DNA from: Balamuthia mandrillaris
Lineage: Eukaryota; Discosea; Longamoebia; Balamuthiidae
Assembly: GCA_031835245.1 (NCBI GenBank)
Contig: JAVKOQ010000103.1
Coordinates: forward strand, 110,884-174,883
Direction: 5' to 3'
Length of the DNA stretch: 64,000 nt
The position numbers and the translations under genes are program-made. Below the pieces are notes generated by a model. That model made no database searches. It had not been told where the DNA came from and saw nothing but the letters and a program-made list of their open reading frames with translations. Below, in pieces: positions 11,649-22,918 of the stretch (the stretch's first letter is position 1; each line of letters begins with the position of its first letter).

Positions 11649-12727
11649 TTATGCGGAGGAGCAGGGAGCCATGTCCGAGACGTCAAAGGTAGCTGGGTCA
11701 ATGCCAACGCCCCACTCCTCATCGTCCTCCCAGCTCAGGAATGTGAACCCCTTTCGACCAGGATATCCCAACCACAACGGCGGTGGCTTTTGTTTTGGTT
11801 GTTCGGGAGGGGCCTCCGCTCTCCCCACCGCGTCCGCTGCGGTTTTCTCCTCCTTGTGCAGCTTTTCGGTGAGGTAGTGCAGGGGGAGCTTGTCCAACTC
11901 TTCGTCAAACCCTTTGGTCAGAGAGAAGAACATGCTGAACACGACGCCATCCCAGCGACCTCCTTTGCTGCGACGGCTCCACCGCTCCGCCCGCTTGCAG
12001 TTGAAGTGCTCGAAGGAGGCTTGGCGGCCATCCGGGTGTGTGTCGTGAGGCCGGACGGGCCGCATGCTGCGCATCCAGTCCGGAGGCGGCACGCTGTTCG
12101 GGCGATGTAACTTTATGCATTGCAACTGGCTCCATCCATTTGTTTCCTTTGGAAAGAGAACGTAGAGGTGGTCCTGTGCGTGGTGAATGCACCTTCAGCA
12201 GGGTTCAGATAATAAAAAACAGAAGTGTGTGAGGAGAGCGGAGACAGTTGTCAGCGTAGCATTCAAACCTTCTTCCAAATCAAGCTAGTAAAGACGGGTT
12301 GAGTGAGAGGGTGAGCTTCAGACTCGCCAGCACTGGTGCGGGAAGGCTTCCAGTAGGACGGTGGCCAGGACAACAAGCTATCCCTCCTCATCATGCGGTT
12401 CGGCCAGTCATAGTAGATAATGCTACTGCCGTTCCAATCATCAGCATATCCCATGGCGATGAAACTGGAGGGCCACATGGGTGGTTGTTCTGCTTCCTCG
12501 TCGTCCTCACCCTCCTCCTCCTTGGCTGTGTGCCTAAACCGCAGTTCTGGCTCTACCTCCAGTTCTCCATCCTCTCGGTACTCATACTCCAACCATATGT
12601 ACTCCGCATCGTCTTGCGCAACTGCCTCGCTCAAAGGGCACAGTGGACAAAGACAAAGGTATGACAGTGCCAGCGCAACCACAAACCATGGTGCACAGCC
12701 ACCTGTCCACCGGCTCTCCCTCCCCAT
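11649..12727 (-). CDS. Unidentified protein with signal peptide
   Basis: Two minus-strand exons, 12727-12269 and 12173-11649 (327 residues). The preferred start gives MGRESRWTGG followed by a hydrophobic stretch (WFVVALALSYLCLCPLC) and an AVAQ-type cleavage site, so a secreted or ER-lumenal protein is likely. The mature part is Trp- and acid-rich: EYIWLEYEYREDGELEVEPEL, MGYADDWNGSSIIYYDWPN, HLYVLFPKETNGWSQ, GRWDGVVFSMFFSLTKGFDEEL, LHYLTEKL, then a Pro-rich tail. The acceptor at 12173 keeps the frame that continues these residues; an acceptor 24 bp upstream breaks it. I recognise no family. Confidence 0.65.
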
Positions 12728-13149
12728 TTTTCTCCTGTTGTCCAGCCACCACCTTCCAAGTGAATTCCCCGTTCGTTCAAAAACCTTCCCCACATGCAAA
12801 CAAAAGGTTCGCGACGGGAACTATTGAAGGGTATATCTCCCTTTTGGACATACACCCTCCGCCGCTCTTCGTCCTGCAATTCAAAGGAGGGAAGAGGCGC
12901 AGCTAAAATCTTAATAGGGGGGTGACGTCACCGCCAATGCGCTAATATACCGCTATATTAGTATTATCATATTAAGAAACAGGGGGAAAGGGAGGCACCG
13001 TAACGTAACTGCTGTCACCGCTACACCGCCTCCGAGGATAATTACGCTAAGCCTTCTTCCGCACACAAGAGAGAGAGAGAGAGAGAGAGAGGCAGTGGGC
13101 TCTGGGCGGTGGTGTGCAACGCGTGAACGACGTCGGAAGAGGAACAAGA
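12728..13149. promoter_or_regulatory. Divergent promoter with TGACGTCA and an AT-rich palindrome
   Basis: 422 bp between a secreted-protein gene and the sterol desaturase gene. It contains a perfect CRE-type octamer TGACGTCA at 12923-12930. CTAATATA (12942-12949) faces its exact complement TATATTAG (12954-12961) across CCGC. A (GA)n tract at 13068-13091 lies in the presumed desaturase leader. Confidence 0.5.
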
Positions 13150-14079
13150 ATGGACATAGTGAGGGCGTACGTGGACGATGAAATAGTGGACAAGCACTTG
13201 TTGGGAGAGGGAGCCCCGCCGGAATGGTTCCAGAAGGGCGGCTACCTTCGGGACTTTGTGGTGCTGTTCTGGATCCAGATCGTGGGCGCCTACCTTCTCT
13301 ACTTCTTCTTCACGACCACCAGCTACTACATCTTCTTCGTGTGGTTCAAGGACACGTTCAACCCCACCTATAAATACAACGGCAAGGAGATCCGCAACGA
13401 AATCGTTACGTCCTGCAAGGCCGTGCCTTGGTTGGCCATCATGACCGCCCCTCTCTGGGTACCCATTACTCTTCCTTTTTTAAAAAAAACTCAAGTGCTG
13501 AACAACGACTCACTAAACAAACGACCGATGAAGATGATAGACGAAAAGCTGACCTACAAGAACGTGGCGGACTATGGGGTGGGATACCTGCTGTTCAGCG
13601 TGGTGTGGTTCCTGGTGTTTACCGACTTTTTGATCTACTGGTTTCATCGGTGGCTGCACTACCCGCCGCTGTACCGGGTGCTTCACGCCACGCACCACAG
13701 CTTTGTTTCCATCACCCCGTTCGCCAGCCACGCCTTCCACCCGGTGGATGGCTACATACAGGCGCTGCCCTACCACCTCTTTGTGCTGTTCTTCCCCATG
13801 CACAACATCACGCAGTTCTGCCTCTTTATCTTTGTCAACTTTTGGACCATCTCCATCCACGACCGAGTGCGCATGGAGCGCGGCGGCGTCATCAACGGAG
13901 CTGCTCACCATACCCTCCACCACCGCTACTTTAAGTGCAACTACGGCCAGTACTTTACCCTTTGGGACAGGGTAGGCAACACCTACCTTGAGCCTGGCGA
14001 TAAGCCCTCTTGGTCCTACAAGACCCTGAAAGAGGAGGCCCATCGCCGCAATGGCTTTGCCCAGGACAAACAAGATTGA
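13150..14079 (+). CDS. ERG3: C-5 sterol desaturase (fatty acid hydroxylase superfamily)
   Basis: Open from the ATG at 13150 to 14079 (309 residues if unspliced). Three diiron-binding histidine boxes are present: HRWLH, HATHH and HHTLHH. They are set between hydrophobic helices (FVVLFWIQIVGAYLLYFFF; LLFSVVWFLVFTDFLIYWF), with the ending FTLWDRVGNTY typical of ERG3/SC5D. The enzyme introduces the C5-C6 double bond in delta-7 sterols at the ER. Residues 104-128 (13459-13533) are a lysine/asparagine-rich insert bounded by GT and AG with an ACTAAAC-like branch site, exactly 75 nt. It may be an intron whose retention keeps the frame; removal gives 284 residues. Confidence 0.88.
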   Translation: MDIVRAYVDDEIVDKHLLGEGAPPEWFQKGGYLRDFVVLFWIQIVGAYLLYFFFTTTSYYIFFVWFKDTFNPTYKYNGKEIRNEIVTSCKAVPWLAIMTAPLWVPITLPFLKKTQVLNNDSLNKRPMKMIDEKLTYKNVADYGVGYLLFSVVWFLVFTDFLIYWFHRWLHYPPLYRVLHATHHSFVSITPFASHAFHPVDGYIQALPYHLFVLFFPMHNITQFCLFIFVNFWTISIHDRVRMERGGVINGAAHHTLHHRYFKCNYGQYFTLWDRVGNTYLEPGDKPSWSYKTLKEEAHRRNGFAQDKQD

Positions 14080-14287
14080 GGTTGCCCATCGCCGCCCCAT
14101 TGCTTTGTCCCTCCCCTTTTCTGTTATACTCCGAGTAACACCACCGAAGAAGACCCTTTTTCGTGAGAACATTTACAGCAGATATGTAATATGCTTGTGC
14201 TATTGAAGGGATTGTGGTTGTGCTTGGTTGGCGTTATTATCATTCGAACTTATCTTGATAAGAGAGAGCGAGAGAGCAAAGAAGAGT

Positions 14288-16224
<1,937 letters not shown>

Positions 16225-16537
16225 CCTTCCTCCTCCTCTTCCCTCTGTGGCTCTCTGCTTTCTTGGTCCAACAGCAGCAAAGAGGGGCAGCAGCACTACC
16301 CAGGCCAAATGGTGCAGAAATTGTGCTGTGTCGAAAACTCCGCTAAACTCCGGATCGAGGGTTCAGATCTTAAAGAGACAGAGGAAGGCCACCCCCCAAT
16401 CCTCCCCTCCCAGCCCGCACCCTTGCTTTCTCTTTCCCATTCTTGCCGACTGCACCATCAGTCAACCCTTATCGAGCAACTCGAGACGAGCAAACCGCCG
16501 CCAGAGCACCAAGACCCACCAACACACCCATCAAACA
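16225..16537. promoter_or_regulatory. Divergent promoter ACAT / ribosomal protein S16
   Basis: 313 bp between start codons. The S16 side is C/T-rich (16390-16450), as in leaders of ribosomal-protein mRNAs. No other element was recognised. Confidence 0.4.
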
Positions 16538-17097
16538 ATGGAGGCCCAACGAAAGAAGTCCGTACAAACCTTTGGCAGAAAGAAGACTGCCGTCGCTGTC
16601 GCCTTTTGCAAGCAAGGCCGTGGTTTGGTCAAGGTGAACGGCTGCCCTGTGGAGTTGGTGGAGCCCGAGATTCTGAGGTACAAAGTGTTTGAGCCCATCT
16701 TGCTCTTGGGTTCCGACAAGTTCGCGGATGTGGATATCAGAATCAGGGTGAAGGGAGGAGGTTACGTGAGCCAGATCTATGGTACGCGAAACTCACCACT
16801 CAATTGTTGTTATGATTCCGCTTCTCACGCTTTTCGCTACAGCCATTCGTCAGGCTCTCGCCAAGGCCATCATTGCCTACTACCAGAAGTGTACTGTCTT
16901 CCTACCTTCTTGCTGGCACCGCTACCTTTGCTTACCTCTATTTCCTCACAGATGTTGATGAGGCTCAAAAGAAGGAGATCAAGGACATTTTGTTGTCGTA
17001 CGACAGAAGCTTGCTTGTCGCCGATCCCAGGCGCTGCGAGCCCAAGAAGTTCGGAGGACCTGCTGCCAGGGCCAGGTACCAGAAGTCTTACCGTTAA
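16538..17097 (+). CDS. RPS16: 40S ribosomal protein S16 (uS9)
   Basis: Three exons: 16538-16781, 16843-16890, 16952-17097 (145 residues, normal for eukaryotic S16). Landmarks are [65 protein letters not shown], the activity-linked [29 protein letters not shown] tail with its extreme C-terminal Arg that contacts P-site tRNA. The second exon is only 48 nt. Confidence 0.96.
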
Positions 17098-17686
17098 ATC
17101 CTCTCGCTTCTCCTTTTTCAACCGATTCCATCTTGTTTGTCTTGTTCTGCTCGAAATACATACCCTTGCTTGGTATCCCTCGGTTCTTCTCTTTTGTTCT
17201 ATTATCCTACTCTGCCCTTTGTTTTTTGCCCTCCTTGCTTCCCTCGCCCTCCTCCCTGCCCAATGCAACCGGACTTCTTCCTCCACCCTTTGTATCCATT
17301 CTCTCTTTCTCCAAGTTGGTTGACTGGCGAGGCTGGAGGTTGGGTTGGGCGCGTTGCTTGTGCATTGGTGGGTTAGCACCGGTTGGCAGAATGAGGATTA
17401 CCACCAAGGGTAATGTTGCGCGTGGTCCTCTTGCTGTTTGTTTTTGGGAAGTTTTTGGTCACTTACAAGGCCACCACGCTTCTTAACATGTGCAACTTCG
17501 GAGAAGAGGGCGGGGCCAACAACCCAACCACGAAAATGCGTCGTGGGCCGAAGTAAAATAAAAAGGAAAAAAGCAAACAAAAAACACTTCTATTCTATTC
17601 AAAAGAGAGGACTTAGCAGCAACCAGAGAGAGAGAGAGAAGGAGAAAACGGCAACTCCTGTAGCAACGAGGTGAGGAGCATAATAA
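17098..17686. other. Intergenic region, nothing recognised
   Basis: 589 bp between S16 and the SNARE gene. It is pyrimidine-rich early, GC-richer in the middle, and has a short (GA)n at 17625-17638. A frame at 17133-17486 lacks any family resemblance. No tRNA or snoRNA box pair was seen. Confidence 0.4.
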
Positions 17687-19819
17687 ATGGAGGTGGACAA
17701 GAAGGCCAAGAAGCTGGCAGAAAAGACGGAGGAGGCGCGCCGCCTCTTCAACCTCCCAAACTCGGAGGAAGTTATACAGGATTACACCTGCACCATGTCT
17801 CGCACTATACGGGTTGGCGGCCGCCTTTACATTACCCAGAACTACGTCTGTTGGACGGCTGTCGTCTCTCTCACCAGCGCCACCGTAAGCTACCCTTTTA
17901 CCTGCCTACCCCTTGGGACAAAGAACTTAATAGTTCATTGTTTGATATAAACACAAACAGGAAAAAATCCCCTTTCGTGAGATTAAGAAGATAACACCAC
18001 AAAAGACTTTGTTGGTACCCAGCGCTATTGAGATACAAACCGCAAAGGCTCAGGTGCGTTTTTCTTCTTGTTCTCTACGCGCTGCTCACTTAATAAGCTA
18101 ATCTCTCTCTGCCTCCTCCCCAGTACTTCTTCTCTGCGTTCATGCACAGAGATGAAGCGCTGAACCTTATGCTCTACCTCTGGCAAAACCCACCCAGCGT
18201 TGTCTCTTTGTCCGCCGCCGCCTCTTCCTCTTCCTCCTCCTCTTCCTCCTCGGCGGTCAGCGGTACCTCTCGCTCCGGCTCGTTTTCGACCACAGGCACC
18301 GCTGGGTTCGGTGCTCGTCCTTCTTCAAGCCCTTCCCTTGCCGCTTCGGACGGTGGCGCCTCATCACGACCCACCTCCACTCCTCACCCCTTGAACCGCG
18401 CCCCCTTGAAGTGGGGGAGCAGCGCTGACATTCAACAAATATCTTCCTCCCCTTCCTTGGGACATCAACAGCAAGCTCAAATTACGAATAGGAACTTGGT
18501 GGACACTGCAGCCTCCAAACGCGCACTCAAGGCCGCTCTTGAAGCCAGAGACCTTGGCCAAGATACCCTCCAGGAACTCAGCATACAAGCCGGTATCTCT
18601 CCCTCTCTCTCTTGGCTTTTGGTGACTTCTTAGACTCAAATTCATTGCAAATGCTCCACAACCATATCTCCACCACCATTCTCTACATTCAACCACAGAG
18701 CAAATCGATAGGATTGAGAACGATATAGAGAAAGTGCATGGCAATTTGGACAAAGGAGAGCGGTTGATGCGGGGCATTGAATCATTGGGCGGCTATGTGC
18801 TCAACAACGTAACGAACCCGGTCTCTAGCGCAAAAGGAACTAATTTCACCGACAGAACGGTGTGTATGACTTCGGCGTCTATTTCATTATGTATGATCCC
18901 TTTCTTTCGCTTCGCTGACACTTTCTTTCACTCGTTCATTGTGATTCCCTGGTCAGCTTCATGTGGCCAAGCGCACCAAAGTGGTAACTCTGGAGATACT
19001 GATAAAGCACAAAAATGATCACCGTATCCTTTTCTTATTATATTTTTTGCGTGTTGATGCGTTTGTCGTTTTACAGTGGCCATTCCTTGATTCCAACACA
19101 GTTGCACCAGCTACTCTTCAGTTTGAGGAAGACATATTTAGATGCCTTGAAAATGGAGAGCAGATAAGGGGAATGCAGTGGCGTTACGATTCTGTAGATC
19201 GTGTGGTTGTGAGGAGCAGGCCTCTGCATTTGGATATCAGGTATCTCTTCCTCTCACTTTTTTTCATTGTGCCGTTTTGGGAGTGAGCCGAACTAATCCC
19301 CACAAAACAGATTCCTGAAGCAGGACCGCTTTCGTATATGCTCCTCATACTTGCAGGCTATTGTGAACGAGATGTATCTTCGAGTGGCAACCTGCCAAGT
19401 TGTCTTTGAGGCCGGGGCCAAGTCGTTTGACTACGGGGACCCCTCTCTCGTTATCGCCACCAAGAAAAGCAGGGATGACGGCGGAGGAGGAAGCGCCTTC
19501 TTCGGCGTACGCAAGCAGGCTCCTGACTTGGTAAGTGACAACGTTTCCCAGGAAGTGAAGCAGGCCTTGCAAGAGCAGCAAGATGATTTGGACCAAATAG
19601 AAATGTTGGTTGGCGAGATGGGAGGCATGGGCGTCACCATATCTACTGAACTTGACAGGTCTCTCTCTCTGTCTCTTTTTTGTACTCTTTCGCTTACTGA
19701 CATTGTCCCTACTTTCTTGCGATAGGCAAAACCAACAACTGGATCGCGTCACAGGAAGAGTGATTTCAGCCAACGAGAGATTGCACAACAATACCAACAG
19801 GATCGAAAAGATGTTGTAA
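17687..19819 (+). CDS. SNAP47: SNAP47-like Qbc-SNARE with GRAM/PH domain
   Basis: Eight exons: 17687-17884, 17961-18053, 18124-18592, 18699-18859, 18957-19023, 19102-19240, 19311-19658, 19726-19819; phases agree (522 residues). Residues about 17-130 are a GRAM/PH-like domain (FNLPNSEEVIQDYTC, GGRLYITQNYVCW, EKIPFREIKKITP, YFFSAFMHRDEAL). A Ser/Pro-rich linker includes a poly-Ser run. A first SNARE helix (about 228-290) contains LQELSIQAEQIDRIENDIEKV, then a second folded block (VVTLEILIKHK...RYDSVDRVVVRSRPLHLDIR...), and a Qc SNARE helix (about 450-522) ending NNTNRIEKML. This order, PH-like/Qb/PH-like/Qc with no membrane anchor or palmitoylated Cys cluster, is that of animal SNAP-47 rather than SNAP-25. 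The role is membrane fusion in the secretory or endolysosomal system. Confidence 0.85.
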
Positions 19820-19961
19820 ACTTAAGCAGAATAGAACACCCTAAAGAGGCAGGCACACGCCTTCCGCTGTTAATTTACTGTAGTCTGAATGGGTGACGAA
19901 TGAGGGAGGGTCATTATGTTCAATCTTTACAAAAAAGGTTGGCGAATGGAGGAGTGGCCAA

Positions 19962-21272
19962 TCACGCTGAGTCAAAGCACAGCAAGCCTGACCGTACTCG
20001 GAAGGAGTTGCTTGAGGGGGACTGTGAAAACGGAGAAGATGGCGCTGCTTTAGGCAAACTGATCCAAGCTTTAAAACGGCAGTGGTTGCGCTGTTCAACG
20101 TCACTGGTGGGTTCATCCTCCTGGCTTTGCTGAGAAGAGGTAGCAGTCTTTTTGAGTGAAAAGGAATCTTCCTTGCGTAGTGTGACTCTGTACTTGACAA
20201 GGTTGGCCCAAGCGTTGCCCATATACTCTGCATGAAGGGGGATTGGGAGGGAGGAGGAGATTGAGGAGGAGTGATGGCAGAAAGGCCTATGTGTTTGCAG
20301 TTGTTGCGGCGAATGTTGATAAGATTCAGCAGAGTTGTTGGTTGGAGCAGAGCCAAAGCTAGAACGTGTTTTGGAGTAGAGGGCAGCTTTCGTGGCCACC
20401 AATATGAGGTTGTAGGTCAGCACATAATGCCTCAGCAGGTTGACCACTTGTCCGTGTTGTCGTTGCTTTTTATCCGTATATTTGTCCAAGTCGTGGAAGG
20501 CCGATATGCTGTCCACTACCAACAGCCTTATTCTATTTTGGTCGCTCTTGTTGAGGTCGCCGCTACCACTGCCACCATCAGTCCCAGCAGCAGAGTCAGA
20601 GCCACCCATCCTTTCTTTGTGCTTCTGTCGTTGCGTTTGCTGTTGCTGTTGCTGTTGCAGCGAAGAACGAGTGGGTTGGGAATAGCCTCCAGCCGCAAGT
20701 AAGGGCTCCAAGTTTCGAAGTGTAGCAAAGAAGTGCAGCGTGTTGAAGCAACGAACTATGTGCAGCCGCTGTAGGCTGCTTCCAATGATTTGCTGTAGGT
20801 TTGGTTGCTCAAGTAGATCAGGCCTATTTTGTTGTTGAAGAATGATGGTGAGACGGCTTTCCAGCATCGTCACCAACTTTAACAGGTTGAACTTATGCCG
20901 GTTGTCAAACATGAGCACTCCCGCTTCTTCACCAGCCAGCAGCACGCCGTCCCACTCTTTTGGAAGCACTGCGTTGACTATCATCTGTAAGAGGAAGGTC
21001 GACTTGCAGGTACCCTCGCCGCCGTATACCTCCACTACATCGCCCGGTCGCAGCAGTCCTTCTCCGTCTGGTGCTTGTGGCTGACCCGAATTCCCCCTCC
21101 AACCCTTGTTGTTGTTGTCAAAGCCCTGCTGCTGTTGATCTAAGAGGCAGATCCCGGTGGTGAACGGAGGTTGTCTGCCTCGCATGAATAGCTCAGCTGC
21201 GTTCTCACTTGATTGCAGTAGCGAAGAGAAATTGAGGCAAGGCTGCCGCTGCTGCTGCTGCCGCACCTTCAT
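19962..21272 (-). CDS. XRCC2: XRCC2-like RAD51 paralog
   Basis: Single exon, 436 residues from the ATG at 21272. RecA-fold landmarks are GDVVEVYGGEGTCKSTFLLQMIVNAVLPKEWDG (Walker A region), VLMFDNRHKFNLLKLVTMLE, and Walker B-like RIRLLVVDSISAFHDLD, closest to XRCC2 among RAD51 paralogs (ILPK after Walker A; SAF after Walker B). The partner set in homologous recombination would be the BCDX2 complex. Walker A is irregular: GGEGTCKS has Cys where the P-loop has Gly. Long Q/S-rich insertions (for example about 300-345 and a Q7 run) and a CAG/CTG-derived leader inflate the length against about 280 in animals. An upstream in-frame stretch is rejected as leader. It is tail-to-tail with the SNARE gene, 142 bp apart. 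Confidence 0.78.
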   Translation of the reverse strand: MKVRQQQQRQPCLNFSSLLQSSENAAELFMRGRQPPFTTGICLLDQQQQGFDNNNKGWRGNSGQPQAPDGEGLLRPGDVVEVYGGEGTCKSTFLLQMIVNAVLPKEWDGVLLAGEEAGVLMFDNRHKFNLLKLVTMLESRLTIILQQQNRPDLLEQPNLQQIIGSSLQRLHIVRCFNTLHFFATLRNLEPLLAAGGYSQPTRSSLQQQQQQQTQRQKHKERMGGSDSAAGTDGGSGSGDLNKSDQNRIRLLVVDSISAFHDLDKYTDKKQRQHGQVVNLLRHYVLTYNLILVATKAALYSKTRSSFGSAPTNNSAESYQHSPQQLQTHRPFCHHSSSISSSLPIPLHAEYMGNAWANLVKYRVTLRKEDSFSLKKTATSSQQSQEDEPTSDVEQRNHCRFKAWISLPKAAPSSPFSQSPSSNSFRVRSGLLCFDSA

Positions 21273-21277
21273 ACTTG

Positions 21278-21308
<31 letters not shown>

Positions 21309-21558
21309 TCCCACCTTTTTTGTTTTTTGCTGTTGCCCACCATTTTTTGGTTTTCTTGGAAAAAAATTATCCACCAAAAATAAAAAAAAGAGAACAGCGT
21401 GAGGAGCAGGCAAGCTGCTGTTTACACGACAAATACAAGAGGAGGGGGGGAAGGAGGGAGGGAGGGGTTGGGGTGGGACCAAAGCAGACGATGATTTACT
21501 TGATTTTTCTTCTCTGTAAAAAAAAAAAAAAAGACAAAGCGCCCACAACATGTGGCAT

Positions 21559-22503
21559 TTAAAGACGGGCAGCATGTGCGGGACAGGAACCGGAGGAGGA
21601 AGGGCGGGTGATGGTGCCCTTGATGAGGCCTTGCGGCTCGGAAACGGGGGTCAGGATTTCATTGCTCCACTCGTGCTGCAAGCCAAAGCGGGTGAGGTCC
21701 ACCGTCCAGTTGTGGATGTTGGGCAAGGTGAAGGAAATGGACTGCACGTGCACAAAGTCCTTCAAGACTGCGTCCCCAATGGCGTACACGGTCTCTTGCA
21801 CGGAGCGGCTGTATCGCTCGGCAAAGAGACGGCAGGTGTTGCGAACCACTCCATTCCATACGGCAGTAAAGTCTATTTGGTGGGGAGGGGCGTTGTAGGT
21901 CCACGTGGCCTCCACCTGGGTGCGGAGCAGGCGGTCTTTGACCTCAGGCAAGGTGGTGTAGCGGTCCTTGTGGAAGCCAACGAAGCCAGAGCCGCTCGTC
22001 TTGAGGAGCTCCAGGTTCCTGAGGCCAGAGACCACCTGGATGGGGCGAGGGCCAGCGTCGAGGCCAGCAGCGCCCTTGCTGCTGGAGATCAGAGCGGTGC
22101 GCACCTCCCTACGAGGGGCAAAGGAGTGGGAGTGGGGCTGTCCAGCCACCACCAGCCGCTCCCACAGCTGCTCCTCTATGTAGGCCTCTACGGTGTGTAT
22201 GTGGGAGTACTCCTCCAAAAAGTGTTGCACCAGGCGCACTCCGAACGTCTCTATGTGGGTGATGGGGTCTTTCTTGGCCAGAACGTAGATGGTGTTCTTG
22301 ACCGTGTCTGTGGGTACCACAGCCGAGTTATCACCGGTGAGGTAAGAGGCGTCCAGACCCTCTCCTTGCAGCAGGACGCGCACGTTGAGGTCCCTGACCT
22401 GCTCCTCTCCGCCACCCTCCTTCCTCGTCACCTTCAACAAGCGCACATGTCGCTTGCCGTACTCGTTACCCGATAAATAAGCTGCGGTACTGCTGCTTGC
22501 CAT
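21559..22503 (-). CDS. UOX: Urate oxidase (uricase), peroxisomal
   Basis: Single exon, 314 residues, normal length. Landmarks are EYGKRHVRLLKV with the catalytic Lys near the N-terminus, VVPTDTVKNTIYVLAK carrying the catalytic Thr-Asp, SGFVGFHKDRYTTLPEVKDRLLRT, YSRSVQETVYAIGDAVL with the conserved Gln that binds the purine, and LPNIHNWTVDL with the catalytic Asn. The protein oxidises urate with O2 to 5-hydroxyisourate. The last three residues are ARL, an acceptable type-1 peroxisomal targeting signal, so a peroxisomal site is likely. Confidence 0.95.
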   Translation of the reverse strand: MASSSTAAYLSGNEYGKRHVRLLKVTRKEGGGEEQVRDLNVRVLLQGEGLDASYLTGDNSAVVPTDTVKNTIYVLAKKDPITHIETFGVRLVQHFLEEYSHIHTVEAYIEEQLWERLVVAGQPHSHSFAPRREVRTALISSSKGAAGLDAGPRPIQVVSGLRNLELLKTSGSGFVGFHKDRYTTLPEVKDRLLRTQVEATWTYNAPPHQIDFTAVWNGVVRNTCRLFAERYSRSVQETVYAIGDAVLKDFVHVQSISFTLPNIHNWTVDLTRFGLQHEWSNEILTPVSEPQGLIKGTITRPSSSGSCPAHAARL

Positions 22504-22918
22504 CGTGGTGCTAATAACAACAATGTTGTGGTGTTGTGGGAGGAAGAAAAGAAAGAAGAAGAAGAAGAAGAAAGGCTTTCAAAACCCTTTTTTCTCTCTC
22601 TCTCTCTCTTTTTTTTTGATAAAAAGAGGGCGACTTGAAGTCGCTGGGAGGACTCTTAAAAGTCGTTACAAAGATGGCTAAGGGTTAGGGTTCAGGCCAC
22701 AAGGGGGGTTACTAGGGCTACATGTGTCCTCTTCCTTCCACCCCGTGTCGACGGAGGTTTTAAGGCGAACCCTCTTTAGGCCCTCCGGCAATTAAAAAAT
22801 AAGGAGAAAAGAGAGAAAGGAGGAGGAGGAGCTGCGATACACTAGCTAGCTGCGGGCGACGAGCAGCTTTCCTTCGCCACTCATTTCGTCAGCAGTCAGG
22901 ATAAGGCCGATCTCTGCC
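22504..22918. promoter_or_regulatory. Divergent promoter uricase / BipA with TTAGGG pair
   Basis: 415 bp. Contains a GAA repeat (22555-22571), a CT tract (22593-22608) and CTAAGGGTTAGGGTT at 22678-22692, a two-unit telomere-like motif (telo-box on the other strand). Nothing else was recognised. Confidence 0.4.

Noticed and set aside
21273-21575. N-terminal extension of the XRCC2-like protein
   Set aside because: Hydrophobic and repeat-derived sequence with CTG and A-rich runs; homology starts after the ATG at 21272.
22678-22692. Telomere end or large interstitial telomere
   Set aside because: Only two TTAGGG units between intact genes.
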